DNA from: Lentisphaeria bacterium
GTDB lineage: Bacteria; Verrucomicrobiota; Lentisphaeria; Victivallales; Victivallaceae
NCBI GenBank assembly: GCA_017507125.1
Contig: JAFWBQ010000097.1
Span: forward strand, 1 to 60,982
Reading direction: 5' to 3'
DNA: 60,982 nt
In this document: positions 24,699-33,703 of the stretch, in pieces
Position numbering within the stretch: position 1 is the first letter of the stretch
How the letters are laid out: each line of letters opens with the position of its first letter
Program-made: the position numbers and the translations under genes
The notes under the pieces: generated by a model
The model's database searches: none
What the model saw: the letters and a program-made list of their open reading frames with translations, nothing else
Told to the model about the DNA's origin: nothing

Positions 24699-25487
24699 AT
24701 GCTTGCACCTAAAACCCTTGAAGAACACCGTCAATATCTCTATGACATCTGCCGTCTTAAACTTTTTTTCATCTCCCGCTGGCTGAAAGAGCATCCGGAA
24801 GAAAAATTCAGTGATGTGCTGCGGAACCGGGTGGACATATTCCGTAAAACAGATTTGAACCCGGAAGGCATCAACGCCGAAGGTGTTTACTTCGACGATC
24901 CCCGGTGGCTTTCTCTGGAGTCCCGCCTTGAAGAAATATGGAACCTTGTTCAGAAAGATGACCGCCTTTTTGAAGAGTGGGGCTTTGACCTGATCCGTCC
25001 CCATCTGGATGCCCGATGCGAAAGGGACTACTTAGACCGGTCAGCCTTCGCCGGATACCAGTGCGGTTTTCTCCGCCACAATCTTATGATCATGCCGGAG
25101 CGTCCTGATGCGTTGGGATTCCATATTGCCAACAACCGCCAGCCCAACTCCATTTTTGACGACATGGAGTATGCAAAAGAGTGTTTCAACAAACTTCTTG
25201 ATGCCGCAGAAAATCAATTCCATGTTCCTTGCATCGGCACCGGGACCTGGCTCAACAATCACCCCAAATGGCTCGCCTTTTTCCCTGAAGAGTGGCGCAC
25301 AAATATGGGAGATCCCAATACAAATGTGGCGTGGCACTACGGATTCTGGGGCCAGTTCATCAATGCCCGCGGAACTTTCAACGCTAAAGCCGGAGCCAAA
25401 GTCCGTGAAACAGGAAGACTCCAATGGTTTCCCCGGTACAGCAAATGCTCTGTGAAAGCCATGCGGGAACACATCAATTCACTTTGA
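24699..25487 (+). CDS. Conserved-looking protein of unknown function
   Basis: 262 residues, not assigned to a family. No signal peptide. Distinct blocks are GYQCGFLRHNLMIMPERPD, HIANNRQPNSIFDD, IGTGTWLNNHPKWLAFFPEE and NVAWHYGFWGQFINARGTFN, rich in Trp, Asn and His, which looks like an enzyme active-site layout. AAGGAAATAGAC precedes the ATG. Preceded by a structured 190-base region and convergent with the permease gene. Confidence 0.7.
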   Translation: MLAPKTLEEHRQYLYDICRLKLFFISRWLKEHPEEKFSDVLRNRVDIFRKTDLNPEGINAEGVYFDDPRWLSLESRLEEIWNLVQKDDRLFEEWGFDLIRPHLDARCERDYLDRSAFAGYQCGFLRHNLMIMPERPDALGFHIANNRQPNSIFDDMEYAKECFNKLLDAAENQFHVPCIGTGTWLNNHPKWLAFFPEEWRTNMGDPNTNVAWHYGFWGQFINARGTFNAKAGAKVRETGRLQWFPRYSKCSVKAMREHINSL

Positions 25488-25507
25488 CATATTTTCAAAC
25501 CGGGCTG

Positions 25508-26656
25508 TTACTTCACATCCAGGGCACGGCGCATACCTTCGCCGATGAAGTTAAAAGAGATGACCGCCAGAAAAAGTGCAACTCCGGGGAAAAAGGTCAA
25601 ATGCCAATAATCAAGGGGATTGTCAAAAGCCTGACGGAGCAATCCCCCCCAGCTGGCAGTGGGAGGCTGAACGCCGAAACCGAGAAAACTCAAACCACTC
25701 TCTGCAAGGATCGCCCCTGCCACTCCGAAAGTAAAGCTGATGAGAACCGGTCCTGTGATATTAGGCAGCAGATGGCGGAACATGATTTTGTGCGCCGGCA
25801 AGTTGGAAACTTCACAACTCATAATGTAGGGGAGCGCTCTCTGTTTCAGTGTTTCGCCCCGTACCAGCATGGCAAGACCGATCCAGCCGGTCAGACCGAT
25901 GACTGCAATGACCACAAGTATGGACTGCTCAAACTGTCTGTCTCCCAGTGCCGACATCAAAATCAAAAGCAAAAGAAATGTGGGAAAACACATCAGCACC
26001 TCAACCAGGCGCATGACCACAAGATCCACCACGTTGCGGTAGTATCCTGCAGAAATTCCGACTGCAGTGCCGATCACGATGGCAAGAAGCGTGGAAATGA
26101 TCCCCACTGCCAGAGAAGCACGGGCACCATAAATCATTCTTGCCAGAACTGAGCGTCCCACGTCATCGCATCCCAGAAGATGTTTCGCGGAAGGCGCCTC
26201 AAAGGGTTCTGCCGTCATTTCAAAAGGGCCGTAAGGCACAGGAGCAAATAGAACAAAACGAGCATTTTTCGCCTCAGCACGGTAGTCTGTTTTATCCATC
26301 CGGGGCGAAACAAACAGAAAAGGCAACAGCAGGAGCAGCGCTCCAGCGATCAGGAAAATGCGCCGCACTCTTTTTTTGAAAAAAACGGAAATAAGGCACA
26401 AGGGCAAAAAAAGCGCCAGATAGTTGAAAAGCTGTTCAATAAAATACTCTGTACTGTCCGGAGCAAAAAAGAAACGCAGAAAAGGAAAAAAAATCCCCCC
26501 GTTTCCGGCTATCATGACGAAAGGTCTGCCGTTGGCAATAAAAGGAGCATAAAGTGCCGGCAAAAGCAGCAAAAGCACACCGGCGATCCCGGCAATCGCT
26601 ACGGGGTCACGGAAAAACCGTTTTGCGGCAATGGCAAAAAGAGAATCATTTACCAT
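25508..26656 (-). CDS. Dipeptide/oligopeptide-type ABC transporter permease
   Basis: 382-residue inner-membrane protein of the DppC/OppC type. The first 135 residues have two or three hydrophobic segments. The core carries HLLGCDDVGRSVLARMIYGAR, AVGIISTLLAIVIGTAVG and the EAA loop near GFGVQPPTASWGGLLRQA. The frame also opens at GTG 26674; ATG at 26656 is preferred because it limits overlap with the nudix gene to 11 bases. It ends the tkt-pgm-nudix-permease run, with no partner permease, ATPase or binding protein in the window, so it must pair with subunits encoded elsewhere. Confidence 0.88.
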   Translation of the reverse strand: MVNDSLFAIAAKRFFRDPVAIAGIAGVLLLLLPALYAPFIANGRPFVMIAGNGGIFFPFLRFFFAPDSTEYFIEQLFNYLALFLPLCLISVFFKKRVRRIFLIAGALLLLLPFLFVSPRMDKTDYRAEAKNARFVLFAPVPYGPFEMTAEPFEAPSAKHLLGCDDVGRSVLARMIYGARASLAVGIISTLLAIVIGTAVGISAGYYRNVVDLVVMRLVEVLMCFPTFLLLLILMSALGDRQFEQSILVVIAVIGLTGWIGLAMLVRGETLKQRALPYIMSCEVSNLPAHKIMFRHLLPNITGPVLISFTFGVAGAILAESGLSFLGFGVQPPTASWGGLLRQAFDNPLDYWHLTFFPGVALFLAVISFNFIGEGMRRALDVK

Positions 26657-27143
26657 ACAGACGCTCAAGTTCACCGATCAGACATGGAGTAAATCTCTGA
26701 CGCCATTCAGAAGAGGTCAGCTCCTCTTCAGAAAAGAAACGGACCTCGTCGATCTCTTCCTTCTGAAAATCAAAGGGTCCTTCTGAAAAGGCCTTGAAGA
26801 CACGTGCATCCTCAGATTCGATCTCATTGCGTATTTCCACATCAAAGAGATGCTCCAAAGGTGTATCTTCAGGCAATCCCAGTTCTTCGGCAAGTTCTCT
26901 GCGGGCGCCCGTCAGGTAGTCCTCCCCTGCGGCAAGATGTCCTCCCACAGAGGCATCCCACTTGCCCGGTTGGATACGCTTGGTCAGAGCACGTTTCTGC
27001 AAGAGCACTCTGCCGTCCCGGGAAAAAACGAAAACATGAGCGGCACGGTGAAGCAAAGTGTTATCACCGTGCGCCCGGGAGCGTTCAACCCTGCCGATCC
27101 TTTCACCCGCAGAATTGTAAATGTCAATAAGTTCGCCAGCCAT
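26646..27143 (-). CDS. Nudix hydrolase
   Basis: 165 residues. The complete Nudix box GX5EX7REUXEEXGU reads GGHLAAGEDYLTGARRELAEELG near residue 67 when split as seen. The N-terminal HRAAHVFVFSRDGRVLLQKRAL segment matches the IDI-like/YfcD branch that hydrolyses nucleoside diphosphate compounds. No signal peptide. Six bases after the phosphomutase gene and 11 bases overlapping the permease. Substrate not predictable. Confidence 0.92.
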   Translation of the reverse strand: MAGELIDIYNSAGERIGRVERSRAHGDNTLLHRAAHVFVFSRDGRVLLQKRALTKRIQPGKWDASVGGHLAAGEDYLTGARRELAEELGLPEDTPLEHLFDVEIRNEIESEDARVFKAFSEGPFDFQKEEIDEVRFFSEEELTSSEWRQRFTPCLIGELERLYGK

Positions 27144-27149
27144 ATACTC

Positions 27150-28469
27150 TTACTTGCGGATAATCGCCAGCAGTTCCTGCTTTTTGGATTCCATAAGCTC
27201 AGGAGTATCCGCTTCAACAATCAAACGGAGCAGCGGTTCGGTGTTGGAAGAACGGACATTGCACCACCAATCAGGAAACTCAACGCTGACGCCGTCAAGC
27301 TCAAAGATATTCCCGTCACTGTAACGGCTTTTGATCTCAGCAAGGATCGCCTTGGGATCTCCGCTGACCTTGGAATTGATCTCACCGGATGATGAATATT
27401 TACGCAAAGGAGCCACAAGTTCGTGGATCTTTTTCCCGGACTTGGCAAGCAGATTTGCGAGCATCACAACTGCAAGTCCCTGGGATTCTGCGGTAAAATT
27501 CTGTTTGAAATAGTAATGTCCTGAAAGTTCCCCGGCAAATACGGCTCCAGTTTCCCGCATTTGGGCCTTGATAAAGGCATGTCCCACCCGTGAGCGGATG
27601 GGGGTTCCGCCGAGAGCTTTGATGCATTCGGGAACAGCTTTGCTGCTCCTCAGATCATAAAGGATCGTTGCCGGGCCATTGCTCAGGATATCCTGAGCGA
27701 TGAGCGCCGTAAAAAGATCCATGGGGATGATATTCCCCTCATCATCAATAAATCCGCAGCGGTCGGCGTCACCATCAAAGGCGGCGCCGAAATCGGCTCC
27801 AGTCTCTTTCACTTTGGCGCAAATGGCGTCAAGAGTGTCAGTTTTGAGAGGATTTGCCTCATGATTGGGAAAAGTTCCGTCAAGGGTGTCGTACATGGGG
27901 ATCACCTCAAAAAGATCGGCGATCCCGGCGAACTCATAAAGTCCCATAGCGTTGGCATAATCCACCACCACCTTGAACTTGCGGTCAAATTTCACAAAAG
28001 AACGCAGAAAAGCGGCATACTCTTTTTTGATATCATAAGTACTCACCTTGCCCTGAAGAGCGCAAGATTTCCAGCTTTCCTCTTCAACGATCTTCTGAAT
28101 ATCCATGATCCCGGTCACTCCGGAAATGGGTACGGCATCGGCAAGACAGAGCTTGAAACCGTTCCATTCACCGGGGTTGTGACTGGCAGTGATCATGATG
28201 GAGCCGTCTGCCTTCAGCGTACCGTTGGCAAAATAGCTCTGTGGAGTTGAAGACAATCCGAGATCGATCACATCAGCGCCCTGAATGGTCAATCCCTTTG
28301 CCAGACCTTCAAAAAGATCAGCGGAGTGGGGACGCATATCTCTGCCCACCACAACTTTTTTTGCGCCTGTGAATTGAACATAGGCGCGGCCGATCTTCTC
28401 TGCGATCTCTGCATTGATCTCAGCGGGGTACACGCCCCGGATATCATAGGCTTTAAAAATTCCTGACAT
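27150..28469 (-). CDS. Phosphomannomutase/phosphoglucomutase
   Basis: Interconverts hexose 1- and 6-phosphates. 439 residues. The phosphoserine loop TASHNPGEWNGFK lies near residue 90, the Mg-binding DGDADRCG near 231, the sugar-binding GELSGHYYF near 320 and the C-terminal phosphate-binding RSSNTEPLLRLIVEA near 405. This four-domain layout is of the AlgC/ManB type. 36 bases after tkt and six before the nudix gene. It supplies mannose-1-P or glucose-1-P for surface polysaccharides. Confidence 0.94.
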   Translation of the reverse strand: MSGIFKAYDIRGVYPAEINAEIAEKIGRAYVQFTGAKKVVVGRDMRPHSADLFEGLAKGLTIQGADVIDLGLSSTPQSYFANGTLKADGSIMITASHNPGEWNGFKLCLADAVPISGVTGIMDIQKIVEEESWKSCALQGKVSTYDIKKEYAAFLRSFVKFDRKFKVVVDYANAMGLYEFAGIADLFEVIPMYDTLDGTFPNHEANPLKTDTLDAICAKVKETGADFGAAFDGDADRCGFIDDEGNIIPMDLFTALIAQDILSNGPATILYDLRSSKAVPECIKALGGTPIRSRVGHAFIKAQMRETGAVFAGELSGHYYFKQNFTAESQGLAVVMLANLLAKSGKKIHELVAPLRKYSSSGEINSKVSGDPKAILAEIKSRYSDGNIFELDGVSVEFPDWWCNVRSSNTEPLLRLIVEADTPELMESKKQELLAIIRK

Positions 28470-28505
28470 AAAGGACCTCCGGATTATCTTGCTTGCATCA
28501 ACAGA

Positions 28506-30569
28506 TTACTTATCGTCGTGGCAGCCGCAGCCGCAGTTGTCATCACAGTCGCAGTCATCATCACCGCAGCCGCAGCCGCATTCATCGCCGTCATCAAAGG
28601 CGTCCATGATCTGCTCAACGATAGCTTCGGGAGTGAAGCCGAACTTCTCAGCAAGCACTTTGTAGGGGGCTGAAGCGCCGAAGTCGTCCAGACCGATGGC
28701 AAGATTGGCGAAACGATTCCAGCCAAAGGTGGAAGCAGCTTCGATGGAAACCACCGGCACGCTGCAGGGCAGAACATCTTCCTGATATTCGGGAGTCTGC
28801 TTGAGGAAAAGCTCCTGAGAAGGCATGGAAACCACACGGACACCAATACCCTTTTCACGCATCAGCTTGGCAGCATTGAGAGCCAGATTGACCTCGGAAC
28901 CGGTGGCAAGCAGAACGATGGCGAAATCTTCATCCTCATCAACGACATAAGCACCCTTGGAAACATCAACGCGGGCGGTCTGCTCGGCGTTGAAAGGAGC
29001 CAGATCCTGACGGGTCAGCAGCAGAGCCACAGGACCGTCAGCCTTGAGAGCTTCGGCCCAGGCGCCGGCAACTTCGTGTGCTTCGGCAGGGCGCAGCACG
29101 GTCACGCCGGGAATACTGCGGAGCATGGCGATCTGTTCAATAGGCTCATGGGTGGGGCCGTCTTCGCCGACGTAGAAGGAGTCGTGGGTGAAGATGTAGA
29201 TCTGATGCAGCTTCTGGATAGCAGCCAGACGGATGGCGGGCTTCATGTAGTCAGAGAAGACAAAGAAGGTGGAGGTATAGGGAATATTCAGACCGGTAAG
29301 AGCCATACCGTTGGCGGCAAGCCCCATGGCGAACTCACGGATACCGAAGTGAAGGTTGCGTCCGGCATAGTCTTCAGCGCTGAAGTCGCCGCCCACCTTG
29401 AGGTTGCTCTTGGTGGAGGGAGCGAGGTCAGCGGCACCGCCGAAGAGGGCGGGAACCAGTTCAGCAGCCTTCTGGAGAATGGTTCCGGAGGAGGCACGGC
29501 TGGCAATGGGTTTGTCAACAGGAGCAGCAGCCATCAGCTGAGCGGTGATGTCGGCGGGGACTTCACGGTTCACAAGAGCGCTGACCTTTTTGGCAGTTTC
29601 GGCATCAGCCTTGATAAAAGCGTCGTATTTTGCGTTCCATTCAGCGGCGGCGGCGGCAAGTTCCTTGCAACGGTTGTCGCAGTAGGATCTCACATCAGCA
29701 TCAACAGTAAAGTTGCCGGCAATGCCCAGATTGGCCTTGAGAGCAGCGATCTCTTCATCGCCCAGGGGTTCGCCGTGAGCGGAGGCTTTGCCCTGCTTGT
29801 TGGGGGCACCGTAACCGATGGCGGTTTTTCCGATGATCAGAGTGGGACGGCCGTCGCTCTTCTGAGCTTCAGCCAGAGCGGCGTCGCACTGGGCAGCATC
29901 GTTGGCGTTGGCAATACGCAGCACGCGCCAGTTGTAGGCTTTGAAGCGGGCTTCAACATCTTCGCTGAAAGCGAGATTGGTGGAGCCCTCAATGGTGATG
30001 GTGTTGTCATCGTAAAAGACGACGAGGTTGTCAAGTTTCAGGTGACCGGCAAGAGAAGCGGACTCACTGGTGCATCCTTCCATCATACATCCGTCACCGG
30101 AAATGACATAGATCTTCTGGTCGGCAAGACCGGCTTTATCGAGTCCGGTGTCAGCTCCGAAGTGCTTCAGAGCGATGGCCATACCGACGGCGGAGGAAAA
30201 TCCGCTGCCCAGAGGACCGGTGGTCACATCAACACCTGCGGTGTGGCCGAATTCAGGATGACCGGGGGTCAGGCTGCCCCACTGACGGAACTGCTGGAGC
30301 TGCTCCATAGTCATGCCTTCGTAGTTGAAAAGGTGGAGCAAACTGTAAATCAGCATGGAACCGTGTCCGGCAGAAAGCACGAAACGGTCACGACCGATCC
30401 ACTTGGGATCAGCGGGATTGTGACGCAGATATTTGTCCCAGAGGGTGAATGCATAGTCGGCGCAACCGAGGGGCATGCCGGGATGACCGGACTTTGCTTT
30501 CTGGATCGCTTCAGCAGCCAGCACACGGATCGTGTCGGCACTTTTTTTCGCCAAATCAGGATTGTACAT
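28506..30569 (-). CDS. tkt: Transketolase with a Cys/Asp-rich C-terminal tail
   Basis: Transfers two-carbon units in the pentose-phosphate pathway using thiamine pyrophosphate. 687 residues. The TPP motif is GDGCMMEG with VFYDDNTITIEG near residue 155; the pyrimidine domain has RASSGTILQKAA and FGIREFAMG; the C-terminal domain has LATGSEVNLA and SIEAASTFGW. The last about 30 residues are unusual: FDDGDE, then ECGCGCGDDDCDCDD and NCGCGCHDDK, with eight cysteines, absent from ordinary transketolases. RBS GAGGAA; first gene of a four-gene run. Confidence 0.95.
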   Translation of the reverse strand: MYNPDLAKKSADTIRVLAAEAIQKAKSGHPGMPLGCADYAFTLWDKYLRHNPADPKWIGRDRFVLSAGHGSMLIYSLLHLFNYEGMTMEQLQQFRQWGSLTPGHPEFGHTAGVDVTTGPLGSGFSSAVGMAIALKHFGADTGLDKAGLADQKIYVISGDGCMMEGCTSESASLAGHLKLDNLVVFYDDNTITIEGSTNLAFSEDVEARFKAYNWRVLRIANANDAAQCDAALAEAQKSDGRPTLIIGKTAIGYGAPNKQGKASAHGEPLGDEEIAALKANLGIAGNFTVDADVRSYCDNRCKELAAAAAEWNAKYDAFIKADAETAKKVSALVNREVPADITAQLMAAAPVDKPIASRASSGTILQKAAELVPALFGGAADLAPSTKSNLKVGGDFSAEDYAGRNLHFGIREFAMGLAANGMALTGLNIPYTSTFFVFSDYMKPAIRLAAIQKLHQIYIFTHDSFYVGEDGPTHEPIEQIAMLRSIPGVTVLRPAEAHEVAGAWAEALKADGPVALLLTRQDLAPFNAEQTARVDVSKGAYVVDEDEDFAIVLLATGSEVNLALNAAKLMREKGIGVRVVSMPSQELFLKQTPEYQEDVLPCSVPVVSIEAASTFGWNRFANLAIGLDDFGASAPYKVLAEKFGFTPEAIVEQIMDAFDDGDECGCGCGDDDCDCDDNCGCGCHDDK

Positions 30570-30628
30570 TGTGTTTCCTCACTTTTTTTTTGTTTTTTTA
30601 CTGGAAAATTCCAAGATTGTATGTTATT

Positions 30629-30656
30629 TTTATAAAGTAACACAATTTCATGTCAA
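30629..30656 (-). promoter_or_regulatory. Promoter of the tkt operon
   Basis: Minus strand TTGACA (30656-30651), 16-bp spacer, TATAAA (30634-30629), about 60 bases before the tkt ATG. Confidence 0.6.
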
Positions 30657-30680
30657 AAACAAGTTTTTTTCTTAAAAAAA

Positions 30681-31697
30681 ATGACGGAACGTTTCATAAC
30701 ATCAACTTTGAACCGCCGGGAAGAGGCAAAAGAGGTCTCGCTCCGGCCGCAGCATTTTTCCGAATTCCCCGGGCAGAACCGGATAAAAGATCAATTGGAG
30801 CTGTTTGTCAGAGCCGCCAAAGAACGCAATGAGGCTCTGGATCACATTCTCCTTTGCGGCCCTCCGGGACTGGGTAAGACCACGTTGGCATATATCGTCG
30901 CCAATGAACTGGGCTCCTCGCTGAAAAGTTCCAGCGGCCCCGCCATTGAAAAGCCGGGAGATCTGGCAGGACTTCTCACAGCCCTGGAACCGGGCGATGT
31001 GCTTTTTATCGACGAGATCCACCGTCTCAGCAATACAGTGGAAGAGTACCTCTACAGTGCCATGGAGGACTTTTTCATTGACATCATGCTGGAACAGGGC
31101 GCAGGCGCCCGTTCTGTCCGCCTCTCTGTCCCCCGTTTCACTCTGATCGGAGCCACCACCCGCCAGGGTATGATCACAGCGCCGCTGCGCGCCCGTTTCG
31201 GGGTGAATATCCGTCTGGATTACTATGACATGGAAAGTCTTCAGGCCATTATCAAACGCTCCGCCGATATCCTGAAGGTCCGGATCGAGCCTGAGGGAGC
31301 AAAGGAAATCGCCGGCAGATGCCGCGGAACGCCCCGTATCGCCAACAACCTTTTGAGACGGGCAAGAGATTACGCCCAGATCAAAGCTGACTCTGTCATC
31401 ACAGGCGAAGTTGCACAGGCGGCACTTGAACTGCTCCAGATAGACACTGACGGTCTGGATGAGATGGACATCCGTATTCTTGAGACCATCATCGTCAACT
31501 TCAGAGGGGGACCTGTGGGGCTGAAAAATATCGCTGTCTCAGTGGGTGAAGAAGAGGACTCCATCGAAGAGGTCTATGAACCATTCCTCATCCAGAAGGG
31601 ACTCCTGACCCGTACCCCGAAGGGCAGAGTCGCCACACCCAAAGCATGGAGAAAACTGGGTCTGAAATCACCGGGTTCTCAAGGGGAACTTTTTTGA
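30681..31697 (+). CDS. ruvB: Holliday junction branch-migration ATPase RuvB
   Basis: 338-residue AAA+ motor. Walker A GPPGLGKTTLAYIVA near residue 59, Walker B LFIDEIHRLSNTVEEYLYSAMED, sensor GATTRQGMITAPLRARFG, sensor 2 and the C-terminal winged helix (GGPVGLKNIAVSVGEE). Full length. No Shine-Dalgarno is obvious before the ATG. ruvA and ruvC are not adjacent. 32 bases before the zinc-ribbon gene, in a run with the AlbA_2 and DinG genes. Confidence 0.96.
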   Translation: MTERFITSTLNRREEAKEVSLRPQHFSEFPGQNRIKDQLELFVRAAKERNEALDHILLCGPPGLGKTTLAYIVANELGSSLKSSSGPAIEKPGDLAGLLTALEPGDVLFIDEIHRLSNTVEEYLYSAMEDFFIDIMLEQGAGARSVRLSVPRFTLIGATTRQGMITAPLRARFGVNIRLDYYDMESLQAIIKRSADILKVRIEPEGAKEIAGRCRGTPRIANNLLRRARDYAQIKADSVITGEVAQAALELLQIDTDGLDEMDIRILETIIVNFRGGPVGLKNIAVSVGEEEDSIEEVYEPFLIQKGLLTRTPKGRVATPKAWRKLGLKSPGSQGELF

Positions 31698-31729
31698 AAT
31701 ATCACCAATTGATGCAAGGAGAAGAGTTT

Positions 31730-32446
31730 ATGGACAGCAATGCAATACGCAAACTCCTGAAACTTCAGGAAGCGGATATGAGATTGAAAGACATGGAAAC
31801 CCGGCTTGAAACACTCCCGAAAGAGATGAACAATATCATCGCCAAAAGGGACAAAATCGCTGCCAATACAGCAGAAGCCGTCACTGTGGTCAAAAAGATC
31901 AAACTCAGAATAAAACAGGACGAGGATCTGATTGCCGAACTTGAAAGCTCCAGCGAAAAATTGCGTCAGCAGAGCGCCATGGTCAAGAAAAACAGTGAAT
32001 ATCAGGCCATGCTCAATGCCATCGAACTCAACAAAAAGAAGATCGGTGAAGCTGAAGAGCGTATTCTTGCCGCCGATGAAGAGCTGACTCAAGCCAAAAG
32101 ATCCGGCGCAAAAATAAAATTTGCCAACGATGCCGAAATCAAAAATCTGCGGACTGAATTTGAAGAACTCTTCAACTTTTCCAAAGTCGTCAAAGAAGAG
32201 ATCGCCAAACTCCAAGCCGCCCGGCCTGAACTTCTGCGCGATATTCCCCCGGCGCTGCTTTCCCCCTATGAATCTCTGAGAAACAACAAGGAAGGTGCTG
32301 CCCCCCTGACCACTGCTCCAAACGAAACTTGCGGACACTGCCGTCTCAAGATCACTGCCCAGACTGCTGTCGCTCTCAAACGGGGCGAAATCGCCCATTG
32401 TGACAATTGTCAGTATATGCTTTATGATCCGGAATCTCTTTGCTGA
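31730..32446 (+). CDS. Coiled-coil C4-type zinc ribbon protein
   Basis: 238 residues. Residues 10-170 are a long charged coiled coil with LKDMETRLETLPKEM and EDLIAELESSSEKL. The C-terminus holds a zinc ribbon CGHC-x~20-CDNC (about 205-230). This matches the bacterial zf-RING_7/CdsZ-like family of unknown or regulatory role. The ATG at 31730 has AAGGAGAAG upstream; an earlier in-frame start overlaps ruvB and is rejected. Between ruvB and the AlbA_2 gene, likely cotranscribed. Confidence 0.85.
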   Translation: MDSNAIRKLLKLQEADMRLKDMETRLETLPKEMNNIIAKRDKIAANTAEAVTVVKKIKLRIKQDEDLIAELESSSEKLRQQSAMVKKNSEYQAMLNAIELNKKKIGEAEERILAADEELTQAKRSGAKIKFANDAEIKNLRTEFEELFNFSKVVKEEIAKLQAARPELLRDIPPALLSPYESLRNNKEGAAPLTTAPNETCGHCRLKITAQTAVALKRGEIAHCDNCQYMLYDPESLC

Positions 32447-32464
32447 GGAAACAGGTCAGATCCC

Positions 32465-33703
32465 ATGGAACAGCTCCCGGAACAATTTTTAAAAGATGTC
32501 ATATACCGCGGCATTGAATCTGATGAACTGGACTACAAAGCAGCCCAGTCCTGGGTCCTCCTCTCACGGACGGGCCGAGGCAAGATCATCCGGCATTTGA
32601 TTGCCCTTGCCAATACAAAGGGGGGATTCCTTGTCATCGGTGTGGGGGAAGATCAGGCGGGGCGTCCCTCCTTGTATACCGGCGTCAGCGATGAGGAGTG
32701 TGCTTCTTTTGATCCCTCCACGGTGGGAACCTTTGTCAACCGCTGTGTGGAGCCCCCCATTGATTTCACCATTGAGCGTCCTCTCATAGACGGCAAACGC
32801 TTTGTCATTTTCATAGTCAAACCCTTTACCCAGCTGCCTCATGTCTGCTGCAACAGCGTAGATACCGAACTGTCAACTGGAGTTTTTTATATCAGAACGC
32901 CTGAAGCCTCCAGCCGGCCGGCAATGCGTGCCATCGAAATGCAGCAGCTGATCCAGCGTGCCATGCGCAACCAGCGACAGCAGCTTGCACGCGTCCTGCG
33001 GGGAATACTTTATGAATCAGGTTCATTGAGCAGCACTTCTTCAGAGTCCCGATTTGCAGACACGATCGTTTCTTCCGCAGAATTTTTCAAGAGAAGGAAA
33101 AACCCTTCAGGCGAAAGCGTTCTTTTTCAACTTTCTCTTCTTCCTGAAACGCCAGGCTCCTTTGATCTGACTGAATTGCGAAAAGCAGCTCTGGAAGCAT
33201 GGCGCTGGAATCCGGGCATCAACTTTTTTGACGGCGAAAATATCGAAAATGCCTATCTTACCAATGTCTCGCTGCGTTTCATGGCATCTCGGGGCAACTG
33301 GATGTGGCAGCTTTACAAAACGGGACTTTTTCACTGTATCGGAGCCTTTCCTCCCGGAAATACCATTGACGGGCCCTCTCTGAAAGCCTGGTGTCTTTGC
33401 ATCGCCAATTTTCTCGGCCGTCTCTGTGCAGCTCTCGGTTGGCAGGAGGAACAGCCCCTTCTGAGGATCGAGCTTTTCAATGTGGAAAATGTCTCTCTTT
33501 CCTGCGGCACCGGCACTCCCGGAACATGCAAGATCAGCAAAATTGAATTTGAATTCCGCCGCAGTGCCGCCGATCTGGCTGCAGGCAGTTCCGCCCATGC
33601 CGCAAAAATGCTCAAAAGCATCGGTGAACGTTTCAATCTTACCGACAGCCAGCTTGCAGATCTGTCGGGTTTCTCTTCCGGAAATGAAGGCCTTTTCAGA
33701 TGA
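32465..33703 (+). CDS. AlbA_2/Schlafen-like domain protein
   Basis: 412 residues. The N-terminal about 160 residues match the AlbA_2 (divergent AAA_4/Schlafen core) domain: ESDELDYKAAQSW, GRGKIIRHLIALANTKGGFLVIGVGED, DFTIERPLIDGKRFVIFIVKPF and GVFYIRTPEASSRPA. The C-terminal 240 residues are unassigned. AlbA_2 proteins include ATP-binding regulators and nucleases linked to stress or phage defence. It overlaps dinG by four bases (ATGA) and lies 19 bases after the zinc protein, so the two are coupled. Confidence 0.82.
   Translation: MEQLPEQFLKDVIYRGIESDELDYKAAQSWVLLSRTGRGKIIRHLIALANTKGGFLVIGVGEDQAGRPSLYTGVSDEECASFDPSTVGTFVNRCVEPPIDFTIERPLIDGKRFVIFIVKPFTQLPHVCCNSVDTELSTGVFYIRTPEASSRPAMRAIEMQQLIQRAMRNQRQQLARVLRGILYESGSLSSTSSESRFADTIVSSAEFFKRRKNPSGESVLFQLSLLPETPGSFDLTELRKAALEAWRWNPGINFFDGENIENAYLTNVSLRFMASRGNWMWQLYKTGLFHCIGAFPPGNTIDGPSLKAWCLCIANFLGRLCAALGWQEEQPLLRIELFNVENVSLSCGTGTPGTCKISKIEFEFRRSAADLAAGSSAHAAKMLKSIGERFNLTDSQLADLSGFSSGNEGLFR

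Noticed and set aside
29076..30635. A 519-residue open frame on the plus strand opposite tkt
   Set aside because: It mirrors the transketolase coding frame, has low-complexity Gly/Val composition and no ribosome site; it is an antisense shadow.
30449..30680. Alternative upstream start for ruvB
   Set aside because: The ATG at 30681 gives the full family N-terminus (MTERFITSTLNRREEA); nothing upstream extends the family match.
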